A DNA stretch of 5,864 nucleotides from Paracoccaceae bacterium (GCA_016937725.1 JAFGVZ010000232.1:1-5864); one strand, 5' to 3'. Shown: positions 1 to 5,864, counted from the stretch's first letter. Translations and numbers: made by a program. Notes: generated from the sequence alone by a model not told the origin.

Positions 1-1304
1 AGGTGCAGCGCCTCGCGCACCGTGCCCGCCATCAGGGCGCTGCGCTGGGGCAGGTAAGTGACAGCATTGCGCAAGGCTGCTTCTTCCCAAGCGGGCACGG
101 GCAAGCTGCCCAGCGTGATTTGCCCTTCCCGGATTGGCAGAAAGCCCGAAATCGCCTGCAACAAACTCGACTTTCCGCAGCCGCTTGGCCCGGTAATGGC
201 CAGCGTTTCGGCGGGATGCAGGACAAAGGACAGCCCTTGCAGAATGGGCGTCTGCCCGCCCGGTCGCGCCAAGGCCACATCCTGCACCTGTAACAGCGAC
301 GGCGCGGAATGTTCACCCAACCGTGGCGGGGTTTGCAGCGCAAGCGTGGCGCGCACCCGGCGCGCAGCTTCTGCCATCCGGCCCAAATCAGCCACGGCGC
401 GGCGCAAGGGGGCTACACTTTCAGCCAGCGCGAGCATGGTGAAAAAGCCCAGTGCTGCAATCGCCGGCGCGATCTGGCCTTGGCCGACCATCCACACGCC
501 CAAGCCCAAAGCTCCCGCCGCCATGAACGTGCCAAGCACGGCCTGCGCGGCACCAGTGCGGCGCTCCACCCCATCCAGACGGGCGCGCAACTGCACCTGC
601 CGCGCATGGGCGGCCTGCACCAATGCGGCTTGGTCTTGCAAACGGCCATGCGCGGCCAGCGTGTCGCGGCTGCGGATGAGGTCGATCAGGCGCGCGCGCA
701 GGGCTTGCATTGCAGCTTCAGCCTGCCGCGAAATGGGCGCTGCACGTTTAACCGCAAATGCCAGAATAAGCGCACTGCCGCCCAACCACCCCAATACAGA
801 AAACATCGCCACCGGCAAACCGACCAGCCACCACAGAATGGCAAAGGCCAGAAAATGCGTGGCCAGCGCCGCCACGATGGGCAGCACCAAACGCAAAGAG
901 ATTCCGTCCAGCGCATCGATATCAGAGGTCAGGCGCGCCAAGGCTTGCGGGCCGCGCAGGCGCATAAGCTGCACAAACGGGGCCGCCAGCAGGGTTGTCA
1001 GAAGGCGCAAGCGCAGGGTTTCCAGCGCGCGCAGGGTTGCGTCATGGGTCAGCATCCGCTCGCCATAGCGCGCGGCGGTGCGGCCCAATGCCAGAAAACG
1101 AATCGCGGCAGAGGGGCGGAACACATCGAATACCGCACCCATGCCCAGCAGGCCCGCGGCGGCGGCAGCGGTAATGAACCAGCCCGACAAGCCCAAAAGC
1201 GCCGCGCCCATGACCAGCACCACGAAGCTGAGAAGCGCACCGCGCAACAGCGCTGTGCGTTGGTCGCGCAGCACAAGGCTGAAGATGTGCCAAAGCGCGC
1301 TCAT
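1..1304 (-). CDS. cydC: CydC, ABC transporter subunit of cytochrome bd assembly (partial, 3' end outside window)
   Basis: This is one half of the CydDC heterodimeric ABC exporter of the inner membrane. The family exports cysteine/glutathione and binds heme, and it is needed for maturation of cytochrome bd quinol oxidase. The first 434 codons are present. The N-terminal membrane domain has hydrophobic stretches near residues 20-50, 138-183 and 255-296. The stretch around residues 38-85 (LSGWFITAA, then FRPSAAIRFLALGRTAARY) is typical of CydC. The nucleotide-binding domain starts near residue 335, with Walker A GPSGCGKS at 372-379 and the Q-loop glutamine at about 420. The ABC signature, Walker B and H-loop lie off the window; the family's usual 550-570 residues suggest about 120-140 are missing. 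The start is ATG at 1304, overlapping the cydD stop as ATGA, with a good Shine-Dalgarno sequence GGGAGG at 1311-1316, six bases before the ATG and inside cydD. Translational coupling is therefore likely. Family assignment is firm; the transported substrate is inferred from the family. Confidence 0.94.
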   Translation of the reverse strand, partial: MSALWHIFSLVLRDQRTALLRGALLSFVVLVMGAALLGLSGWFITAAAAAGLLGMGAVFDVFRPSAAIRFLALGRTAARYGERMLTHDATLRALETLRLRLLTTLLAAPFVQLMRLRGPQALARLTSDIDALDGISLRLVLPIVAALATHFLAFAILWWLVGLPVAMFSVLGWLGGSALILAFAVKRAAPISRQAEAAMQALRARLIDLIRSRDTLAAHGRLQDQAALVQAAHARQVQLRARLDGVERRTGAAQAVLGTFMAAGALGLGVWMVGQGQIAPAIAALGFFTMLALAESVAPLRRAVADLGRMAEAARRVRATLALQTPPRLGEHSAPSLLQVQDVALARPGGQTPILQGLSFVLHPAETLAITGPSGCGKSSLLQAISGFLPIREGQITLGSLPVPAWEEAALRNAVTYLPQRSALMAGTVREALH

Positions 1305-2971
1305 GCCTCGCCTCCCAGCCGGATAATGTGGTCCATCTGCGCGGCCAGATGCATGTCATGGGTGGCCACGATGAGCGTGGCACCGCGCGCGGCTTGGGCC
1401 AAAAGCGCGTGTGTAATCTTGTCGGCCGTGTCCGGGTCAAGATCGGCAGTGGGCTCATCGGCCAGAATGACATCGGGCTGGGCAAAAATGGCCCGTGCCA
1501 GCAGCACGCGCCGCCCTTCGCCGCCCGACAACCCCGCCCCGGTTTCGCCCAACCGGGTGTTCAGCCCTTGCGGCAGCGTGTCCAGCACAGGGCCCAGCGC
1601 AGCGTGGCGCAAGGTTGCCTCTATATCGCCCGCATCTGGTCGGCCCATGTCGATATTGCGACGCAGGCTGGCATTCAGGAAATGCGGGGCTTGTGGCATC
1701 CAACCAATGCGCGCGCGCCACGCATCTGCGCTGTCATGGTCCAGCGTTTGGCCCGCAACGCTGATCTGGGCACCGGGCACGGTTTGCAAACCCGCAAGCA
1801 AGCGCAAAACGGTCGTCTTGCCCGCGCCACTTGGCCCGACAAGCGCAACCGTTTCGCCGGGCTGGATGTGAAGGTCGGGCAGCAAGCCGCCAGATGGCAA
1901 CACCACCCCATGCATCTGCACCAAGGGCGCGCCCGGCATGGGTGCGGCCAAGACACCTGCGCCGAAACGTTCATCGGCGCTGGTTTTGCGCCACGCGACG
2001 AGTTCATCGGCCACCGCATCTGCTGCGGCCTTGTCATGCCATGCCGCCGCCAGATCGCGCAGGGGCTGGAAGAAATCGGGCGCCATCAACAGCAGGAACA
2101 TGCCCACGGCAGGAGAGAGCGGCGCGCCCCATGACCCGAAGGTGATCACATCCAGCAGCGAGAAGCCGACGAACACCGCGACCAGCGCGACGCCAAGTGC
2201 CGAGAACAGCTCCAGCACGGTCGAGGACATGAAGGCCACCGCCAGCACCGCCATCGTGCGGCGGCGCAGGTCATCAGCCTTGGCGGCAAAACCCATCTGC
2301 ACCCATGGCCCCGCGCCCAGCGCCCGAATGTCGGGCAAGGCAGAGAAGCGTTCGACCAGCAGGTCGTTCATGCTGCCGATTTCGACCATTTGCTTGGCGC
2401 TGGCTTCTTTCGCGGCCCAGCCCACAAGCGCCATGAAGACCGGGATCAAAGGGCCTGCCACCAAAAGCACCAGCCCCACGGCCCAAGCGTGCCAGAAGGA
2501 CAGGACCAAAATAACCAAGGGAACGACCATCACGCGCAGGCGGGCAGGCTGATAGCGCGTCAGGTAGGGGATCAGCACATCCAGCTTGGTGCTGCCCAGC
2601 ACCCCCACTGCCCCCGCGCCGCCCAAACCCGAACCAGAAGCGCGCGCTTGTTCGGTGGCAATCATATTATTGCGTAAATCGGCCACAAGATTACGGGCGC
2701 TGGCTTGCACCATACGTTCAGACACATAACCCAAGCCCGCGCGCACAAGGCCCAGCAGGACAAAACCAGCCACAAGCACCCATGGCGCGATGCCATCGGT
2801 GGGCTGCAACAGCCCTGCAAACAGCACAGCAACCAGCCATGCCTGAGCAATCCAGATCAGCGATGCCAGCACCACAAGCCAACTTGCACGACGCACCTGC
2901 GCGCGCGCCGGTGCCTCCAGCAATGCCAAAGGCTTCGATTCGGATTTGCGTGTTTCACTCTGGCTGGTCAC
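1301..2971 (-). CDS. cydD: CydD, ABC transporter subunit of cytochrome bd assembly
   Basis: This 556-residue protein is complete and of normal family length. It is a half-transporter with an N-terminal six-helix membrane domain (hydrophobic stretches at about 31-55, 61-82, 145-186, 241-272 and 284-300) fused to an ATPase domain. The ATPase motifs are intact: Walker A GPSGAGKTT at 379-387, Q-loop Q427, signature LSGGE at 481-485, Walker B VILADEP at 501-507 and H-loop H538 in ATHD. It pairs with CydC, encoded immediately downstream with a 4-base overlap, to form the inner-membrane thiol exporter needed for cytochrome bd assembly. The chosen start is GTG at 2969-2971. Upstream in frame there is no ATG, GTG or TTG before a TAG at about 3023-3025. 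The Shine-Dalgarno sequence is poor (a GAGCGG stretch about 7-12 bases upstream), so the start is the weakest part of the call. An FNR-type site centred about 67 bases upstream of the start fits microaerobic or anaerobic induction. CydD rather than another ABC exporter is supported by the paired CydC. Confidence 0.93.
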   Translation of the reverse strand: MTSQSETRKSESKPLALLEAPARAQVRRASWLVVLASLIWIAQAWLVAVLFAGLLQPTDGIAPWVLVAGFVLLGLVRAGLGYVSERMVQASARNLVADLRNNMIATEQARASGSGLGGAGAVGVLGSTKLDVLIPYLTRYQPARLRVMVVPLVILVLSFWHAWAVGLVLLVAGPLIPVFMALVGWAAKEASAKQMVEIGSMNDLLVERFSALPDIRALGAGPWVQMGFAAKADDLRRRTMAVLAVAFMSSTVLELFSALGVALVAVFVGFSLLDVITFGSWGAPLSPAVGMFLLLMAPDFFQPLRDLAAAWHDKAAADAVADELVAWRKTSADERFGAGVLAAPMPGAPLVQMHGVVLPSGGLLPDLHIQPGETVALVGPSGAGKTTVLRLLAGLQTVPGAQISVAGQTLDHDSADAWRARIGWMPQAPHFLNASLRRNIDMGRPDAGDIEATLRHAALGPVLDTLPQGLNTRLGETGAGLSGGEGRRVLLARAIFAQPDVILADEPTADLDPDTADKITHALLAQAARGATLIVATHDMHLAAQMDHIIRLGGEA

Positions 2972-3005
2972 GGGCGCCGCTCGATAAGTCGGGTTTTTTC
3001 TGTCA

Positions 3006-3011
3006 GTTATG
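3006..3011 (-). promoter_or_regulatory. Candidate -10 element of the cydDC promoter
   Basis: On the minus strand these bases read CATAAC, which shares the central ATAA with TATAAT. The hexamer sits about 30 bases downstream of the centre of the FNR-type site, so a start near 2997-2999 (both A on the minus strand) would put the activator at about -40 to -41.5. There is no obvious -35 hexamer, as expected for a class II activator-dependent promoter. The resulting leader would be only about 26-28 bases. The hexamer alone would be weak; the spacing is what supports it. Confidence 0.45.
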
Positions 3012-3031
3012 CGATCCTTCGTCTAACCGAC

Positions 3032-3045
3032 TTGATTCAGATCAG
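3032..3045 (-). promoter_or_regulatory. FNR/FnrL-type binding site upstream of cydDC
   Basis: The 14 bases TTGATTCAGATCAG match the FNR-family palindrome TTGAT-N4-ATCAA at 9 of 10 defined positions. The one deviation is G for the final A on the plus strand. The centre is at 3038.5, about 67 bases upstream of the cydD GTG. With the candidate -10 below, the site centres near -40, close to the -41.5 of class II FNR-activated promoters. FNR control of a cytochrome bd assembly operon has precedent in E. coli (known); its use here, probably by the alphaproteobacterial orthologue FnrL, is inferred. The rpsD promoter lies about 60 bases away on the other side, so an effect on rpsD is less likely. Confidence 0.72.
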
Positions 3046-3100
3046 ATACACCAAGAAAAGCCGACAAAAGCAAATGGCCTGCATCGCACGCCGTATGCCA

Positions 3101-3129
3101 TTGACACCCGCGCCGCATGCCCCTAAGGC
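3101..3129 (+). promoter_or_regulatory. Candidate sigma70 promoter for rpsD
   Basis: A perfect -35 hexamer TTGACA lies at 3101-3106. A 17-base GC-rich spacer leads to TAAGGC at 3124-3129 as the -10, which is a poor match to TATAAT (only the first two bases agree). Alphaproteobacterial housekeeping promoters often keep the -35 better than the -10. Transcription would start near 3135 and give a leader of about 134 bases before the rpsD GTG. No better -35/-10 pair was seen between cydD and rpsD on this strand. Confidence 0.5.
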
Positions 3130-3174
3130 ACGCGGGCGCAGTCGAAAGGCTTGGCGCAACCCATTGGTGTTGGT

Positions 3175-3220
3175 GGCTCCCGCAAGGGACAGCCTGTCAC
3201 CCGCGATGCGGGGAAGGACA
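3175..3220 (+). other. Foldable 5' leader of rpsD: two abutting hairpins
   Basis: Hairpin 1 (3175-3194) pairs GGCT with AGCC and CCC with GGG, capped by a GCAA (GNRA) tetraloop, with a two-base AC bulge on the 3' side. Hairpin 2 (3195-3220) follows with no gap. It pairs TGTC with GACA, then has an asymmetric internal loop (A opposite GAAG), then CCCGC with GCGGG around a GAT loop. Neither is followed by a T-run, so they are not intrinsic terminators. They end about 35 bases before the Shine-Dalgarno sequence. A structured leader on a ribosomal protein mRNA suggests a possible autoregulatory element. The pairings are visible in the sequence; the function is inferred. Confidence 0.35.
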
Positions 3221-3254
3221 ACGCCCTTCATAGCCCTTACCGGGTGCCTAAAAG

Positions 3255-3260
3255 AAGGAG
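3255..3260 (+). promoter_or_regulatory. Ribosome binding site deciding the rpsD start
   Basis: AAGGAG sits eight bases before the GTG at 3269 and is preceded by an A-rich stretch. The reading frame stays open far upstream, back into the region antisense to cydD. This strong Shine-Dalgarno sequence, together with the normal S4 N-terminus that follows it, fixes the true start at the GTG. Confidence 0.88.
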
Positions 3261-3268
3261 ATCAGACG

Positions 3269-3889
3269 GTGACCAAACGCACCTCTGCCAAGTACAAACT
3301 CGATCGCCGTATGGGCGAAAACATCTGGGGCCGTCCCAAAAGCCCCGTCAATCGCCGCGACTATGGCCCCGGGCAGCACGGTCAGCGCCGCAAGACCAAG
3401 CTCAGCGATTTCGGCATTCAGCTGCGCGCCAAGCAGAAGCTGAAAGGCTATTACGGCGACCTGACCGAAAAGCAGTTCCGCCGCATTTATGCCGAAGCCG
3501 AGCGTATCAAGGGCGATACCGGTGAAAACCTTGTGGGCCTGCTGGAGCGCCGTCTGGACGCCGTGATCTACCGCGCCAAATTCGTGCCCACCGTGTTCGC
3601 CGCCCGTCAGTTCGTGAACCATGGCCATATCACCGTGAACGGCGCGCGCGTGAATATCCCCAGCTACCGCGTGAAAGAAGGCGACGTGATCGCTATCCGC
3701 GACAAGTCGAAGCAACTGGCCATCGTGCTGGAAGCGGTTGCACTGGTGGAACGTGATGTGCCCGATTACATCGAAGTCGACCACTCCAAGATGACCGCGA
3801 CCTTCACCCGCACCCCGTCTTTGGGTGATGTGCCCTATGCGGTGCAGATGGAACCGAACCTCGTCGTCGAATATTACGCCAAGAACTAA
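3269..3889 (+). CDS. rpsD: 30S ribosomal protein S4
   Basis: The 206-residue product matches the usual S4 length. S4 binds 16S rRNA directly, nucleates assembly of the 30S body, and contributes to translational fidelity. The N-terminus MTKRTSAKYKLDRRMGENIW is typical of alphaproteobacterial S4. The S4 RNA-binding fold runs from about residue 93 (ERRLDAVIYR) to about 157, including FVNHGHITVNGARVNIPSYR. The C-terminus ends EYYAKN. The protein has no cysteine, so it is the zinc-free (C-minus) form of S4. The start is GTG at 3269, set by AAGGAG eight bases upstream. The gene stands alone rather than beside rpsK/rpoA, as in Alphaproteobacteria generally. It is divergent from cydD and convergent with the chrA-type gene, and its own terminator follows 23 bases after the stop. 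Confidence 0.97.
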   Translation: MTKRTSAKYKLDRRMGENIWGRPKSPVNRRDYGPGQHGQRRKTKLSDFGIQLRAKQKLKGYYGDLTEKQFRRIYAEAERIKGDTGENLVGLLERRLDAVIYRAKFVPTVFAARQFVNHGHITVNGARVNIPSYRVKEGDVIAIRDKSKQLAIVLEAVALVERDVPDYIEVDHSKMTATFTRTPSLGDVPYAVQMEPNLVVEYYAKN

Positions 3890-3912
3890 TCTTCGCGTTA
3901 GCCCGAATTGCG

Positions 3913-3943
3913 AAAGCCCTGCCCCCTCATGGCGGGGCTTTTT
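3913..3943 (+). terminator. Rho-independent terminator of rpsD, shared with the convergent gene
   Basis: An 11-base-pair stem has left arm AAAGCCCTGCC (3913-3923), loop CCCTCAT, and right arm 3931-3941. It contains one G-T pair, and a run of five T (3939-3943) closes the structure. It lies 23 bases after the rpsD stop. On the minus strand the same hairpin begins just beyond the stop of the chrA-type gene (3945-3947) but is followed only by TTTCG. It should therefore be efficient for rpsD and weaker for the opposing gene. Confidence 0.9.
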
Positions 3944-3944
3944 G

Positions 3945-5093
3945 CTATCCGGCCAAGCCCAGCACGCCCGCCACGCCCGCACCCAGCACCACCGCCCATG
4001 CCGGCAACCGCCAGACTTGCAGCGCGATAAAACAGGCCAGAGCGAAGGCAAATTGACCAAGGCTTCCAACCGCGCTGGTGAACACCGGGTCATACAGCGC
4101 CGCGCCCAATATGCCGACCACGGCGGCATTCGCGCCTGCCATGCCCGCGCGTATCAGGGCTTTGCTGCGAAGCGCCTGCCAGAAGGGCAGCGCGGCCACC
4201 AGCAGCAAGAATCCCGGCGCAAATATGGCCAGTGTGGCGATCACGGCACCACCAAGCCCGCCCAGTGCACCCAGATAGGTGGCGAAGGTAAAGAGCGGGC
4301 CGGGAATGGCTTGCGCGGCCGCATAGCCCGCCAAGAAAGCACTCTCGCTGACTTGGCCTGTTGCCACCAATTCAGACTGCAACAAGGGCAGCACTACATG
4401 CCCCCCGCCAAAGACCAGCGCGCCTGCACGGAACATACTGTCGGCCAACGCAAAACCAGCGCCTTGGGCGGCCAGCAGCGGCAGGCCGATAAGGCCATAG
4501 GCAAATAGGGCCAAAGCCACCAACGCCACGGGCCGCGCCACGGGGATGCTCAGGCCACCCTGCCCCGCACCCTTATCCAGCCGCAGCGCCGCGCCGAACA
4601 TCGCCCCAGCCAAGATGAGCACAACCATCACCCAAGGCCCGCTCAGCACCGCAAGCGCGGCAACAGCGCCCACGGCAATGGTCGCGCGCGGTCCATCGGG
4701 GCAAAGCGTCCGTGCCATACCAATCACGGCCTGCGCAACGACTGCAACCGCCACCAGCTTTAGCGCTGCAATCACACCCGACAGCCCCGCCAGTCCAGCA
4801 CCCATGGCAACTGCGACCATGATCAGAACCGAGGGCAACGTGAACCCCACAAAGGCCGCGATTGCACCCAGCCAGCCAGCCCGCATCAGGCCCAAAGCAA
4901 AGCCAACCTGGCTTGAAGCCGGACCGGGCAAGAACTGGCACAACGCGACCAATTCGGCATAGTCGCCATCGCCCAGCCATTTGCGGCGGGTCACGAATTC
5001 CTCGCGGAAATAGCCAATATGCGCGACCGGGCCGCCGAAAGATGTCAGACCAAGGCGCAGGAACGCGCCAAAGACTTCCGCGAAACGTGCCAA
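3945..5093 (-). CDS. chrA: ChrA-family chromate/anion transporter (two-domain)
   Basis: This is an inner-membrane transporter of the CHR superfamily, whose characterised members expel chromate. From the TTG start it has 382 residues, close to the roughly 390-400 usual for two-domain members. It shows the family's internal duplication. The N-terminal half has LRLGLTSFGGPVAHIGYF at about 12-29 and CQFLPGP at 52-58. The C-terminal half has the parallel FGGGHVVLPLL at 228-238 and AAQAIPGPLF at 259-268. The rest is mostly hydrophobic, with about ten membrane stretches. The start is uncertain. TTG at 5093 has AGGGGA six bases upstream (5100-5105) and leaves the short N-terminus usual for the family. 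ATG at 5135 would add 14 residues (MRAACANASCRGSD) but lacks a Shine-Dalgarno sequence. No chrB or other resistance gene is in view, so chromate as substrate is a family inference. Sulfate or another oxyanion is possible. Confidence 0.88.
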   Translation of the reverse strand: MARFAEVFGAFLRLGLTSFGGPVAHIGYFREEFVTRRKWLGDGDYAELVALCQFLPGPASSQVGFALGLMRAGWLGAIAAFVGFTLPSVLIMVAVAMGAGLAGLSGVIAALKLVAVAVVAQAVIGMARTLCPDGPRATIAVGAVAALAVLSGPWVMVVLILAGAMFGAALRLDKGAGQGGLSIPVARPVALVALALFAYGLIGLPLLAAQGAGFALADSMFRAGALVFGGGHVVLPLLQSELVATGQVSESAFLAGYAAAQAIPGPLFTFATYLGALGGLGGAVIATLAIFAPGFLLLVAALPFWQALRSKALIRAGMAGANAAVVGILGAALYDPVFTSAVGSLGQFAFALACFIALQVWRLPAWAVVLGAGVAGVLGLAG

Positions 5094-5099
5094 ATCTGA

Positions 5100-5105
5100 T
5101 CCCCT
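5100..5105 (-). promoter_or_regulatory. Ribosome binding site favouring the TTG start of chrA
   Basis: On the minus strand these bases read AGGGGA, six bases before TTG at 5091-5093. The alternative ATG at 5133-5135 has only TTTTGTCAGT in front of it, with no purine-rich match to the 16S 3' end. This is the main sequence argument for the rarer start codon. Confidence 0.55.
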
Positions 5106-5110
5106 GCAAG

Positions 5111-5135
5111 ATGCGTTTGCGCAAGCTGCGCGCAT
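5111..5135. promoter_or_regulatory. Candidate dyad near the chrA start
   Basis: ATGCG at 5111-5115 and CGCAT at 5131-5135 form inverted arms around 15 bases. A perfect 8-base palindrome TTGCGCAA (5117-5124) lies inside. If chrA begins at TTG 5093, the dyad falls in its leader or promoter and could be an operator. If it begins at ATG 5135, the dyad is coding. Such GC-rich dyads can arise by chance, so this is tentative. Confidence 0.22.
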
Positions 5136-5247
5136 ACTGACAAAATTTCCCGAAAACAGCTTAACCTTTGGGCCGCTTGCATGGAATGCCACTTTGGCGC
5201 AGGCTATCTTTTGCGCATGACATTTCCTTGACCGTGAAAGACCGCCC
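5136..5247. promoter_or_regulatory. Divergent intergenic region between the chrA-type gene and xdhA
   Basis: This spacer should hold both promoters. On the plus strand TATCTT at 5205-5210 is a plausible -10 for xdhA (4 of 6 matches), but no good -35 sits 16-18 bases before it. On the minus strand TTGTCA (about 5139-5144) could be a -35 for the transporter, but its -10 partner is poor. A small inverted repeat GCAT-GGA-ATGC (5179-5189) lies between two copies of CTTTGG (5166-5171 and 5192-5197). No coding frame of substance was seen. The boundaries hold at the level of noncoding DNA; the individual elements are weak. Confidence 0.35.
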
Positions 5248-5864
5248 ATGGCCCGCACCCATATCCGTTTTCTGCTGAACGACCGAGAGGTCACGCTGCA
5301 TGGCGTGGGCGCGACCGATACGCTGCTGGACCATCTGCGGCTGGATCAGCGCCTGCGCGGCACCAAGGAAGGCTGCGCCGAGGGCGATTGCGGGGCCTGC
5401 ACCGTGCTTGTCGGGCGTGTCGAGGGTGGGGCATTGCGTTACCAGCCCGTCAATGCCTGCATTCGGTTTCTGGCCTCTTGCGATGGGTGCCATGTTGTGA
5501 CGGTCGAGCATCTGCGCGGGGCGGATGGCGGCCTTCACCCGGTGCAGCGCGCGATGGTCGAGCATCATGGCAGCCAATGCGGGTTTTGCACACCGGGATT
5601 TGTGATGGCGCTTTATGCGCTCTGGATGGAAACGCCCCATCCATCAGAGGCAGAAATCGAACGCGCCTTGCAAGGCAATCTGTGCCGCTGCACGGGCTAT
5701 GCGCCGATCATCCGAGCGGCTTTGGCCATGGGCGCGCATGGCACGACCGATCCGCTTCTGGAGGAGCGCGCGCAGGTCGCCGCGCGTCTGGCGGCATGGG
5801 CCGATGGCGCGCGCGTCGATGTCACGAATGGCCAAAGCCGCGCGATCCTGCCCGCGTCGGTCGA
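5248..5864 (+). CDS. xdhA: Xanthine dehydrogenase small subunit, iron-sulfur/FAD (partial, 3' end outside window)
   Basis: This is the small subunit of molybdenum-dependent xanthine dehydrogenase, which passes electrons from the molybdenum centre in XdhB through two [2Fe-2S] clusters to FAD and NAD. It oxidises hypoxanthine and xanthine to urate in the cytoplasm. The first 205 codons are present. The plant-type ferredoxin domain (about 1-85) has cluster cysteines C43, C48, C51 and C71. The helical [2Fe-2S] domain has C111 and C114 (CGFC) and C146 and C148 (CRC, in LQGNLCRCTGYAPI). After about residue 160 comes a linker, then ILPASV at the edge, which looks like the start of the FAD-binding domain. 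That favours the fused XdhA form (about 460-490 residues) over a stand-alone iron-sulfur subunit of a CO-dehydrogenase-type hydroxylase. The start is ATG at 5248 with only a weak GAAAGA upstream. xdhB and xdhC are expected downstream, outside the window. Confidence 0.9.
   Translation, partial: MARTHIRFLLNDREVTLHGVGATDTLLDHLRLDQRLRGTKEGCAEGDCGACTVLVGRVEGGALRYQPVNACIRFLASCDGCHVVTVEHLRGADGGLHPVQRAMVEHHGSQCGFCTPGFVMALYALWMETPHPSEAEIERALQGNLCRCTGYAPIIRAALAMGAHGTTDPLLEERAQVAARLAAWADGARVDVTNGQSRAILPASV

Noticed and set aside
309..1871. Open frame of 520 codons on the plus strand
   Set aside because: It lies antisense to cydC and cydD, whose motifs and order are unmistakable. Its translation is a low-complexity mix rich in Arg, Gln, Ala and His with no recognisable domain. 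GC-rich genes routinely leave such long antisense frames open.
3200..3212. CCCGC-GAT-GCGGG hairpin as a terminator or attenuator before rpsD
   Set aside because: No run of T follows; the next bases are GAAGGACA. It is better read as part of a folded leader than as an intrinsic terminator.
2705..3268. Upstream in-frame extension of rpsD that would give a 394-residue protein
   Set aside because: The extension runs antisense to cydD and through the divergent promoter region. The S4 N-terminus begins at the GTG at 3269 behind a strong Shine-Dalgarno sequence, and S4 is about 206 residues.
3248..4129. Open frame of 293 codons on the minus strand across rpsD
   Set aside because: It overlaps all of rpsD on the opposite strand, as well as the terminator and the end of the transporter gene. 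Its sequence is rich in His, Gly and Ala with no family resemblance.
5094..5294. N-terminal extension of the chrA-type gene to 5294
   Set aside because: It would overlap the xdhA start and cover the divergent promoter region. The added residues are basic and Cys-containing without resemblance to CHR proteins. TTG at 5093 or, less likely, ATG at 5135 is a better start.
5161..5640. Open frame of 159 codons on the minus strand inside xdhA
   Set aside because: It is antisense to the cysteine-motif region of xdhA, which is clearly the coding strand, and has no recognisable domain.

Overview
The window looks like chromosomal DNA of an alphaproteobacterium, most likely Rhodobacteraceae (Rhodobacter/Roseobacter group). 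The signs are high GC with G/C-ending codons in every frame used, a stand-alone rpsD instead of one in the alpha ribosomal operon, a ChrA sequence of the type I associate with that family, and an xdhA like the Rhodobacter small subunit. Genus cannot be fixed from these bases. No mobile element, CRISPR array, tRNA or rRNA is visible, and base composition and codon use look uniform.

Layout: (1) bases 1-2971, minus strand, carry cydD followed by cydC, the two halves of the heterodimeric ABC exporter needed to assemble cytochrome bd oxidase. They overlap by four bases (ATGA), and cydC runs off the left edge after its first 434 codons. (2) Bases 2972-3268 are a divergent intergenic region. It holds a near-perfect FNR/FnrL box upstream of cydD, a candidate sigma70 promoter for rpsD, and an rpsD leader that can fold into two abutting hairpins. 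(3) Bases 3269-3889, plus strand, are rpsD (ribosomal protein S4), followed by a strong hairpin-plus-T-run terminator. (4) Bases 3945-5093 (or 5135), minus strand, are a two-domain ChrA-family transporter that converges on rpsD. (5) From 5248 to the right edge, plus strand, is the N-terminal part of xdhA (xanthine dehydrogenase small subunit), divergent from chrA.

These are four separate transcription units. cydDC serves low-oxygen respiration, which the FNR-type site fits. rpsD is housekeeping, chrA is an anion (chromate-type) transporter, and xdhA starts a purine-catabolism operon whose xdhB and xdhC would be expected just past the right edge. The neighbourhood reads as ordinary core genome. 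The best leads are regulatory: the FNR-type cydDC promoter, the foldable rpsD leader, and the unresolved chrA start with a dyad next to it. I found no convincing sign of an undescribed multi-gene system.
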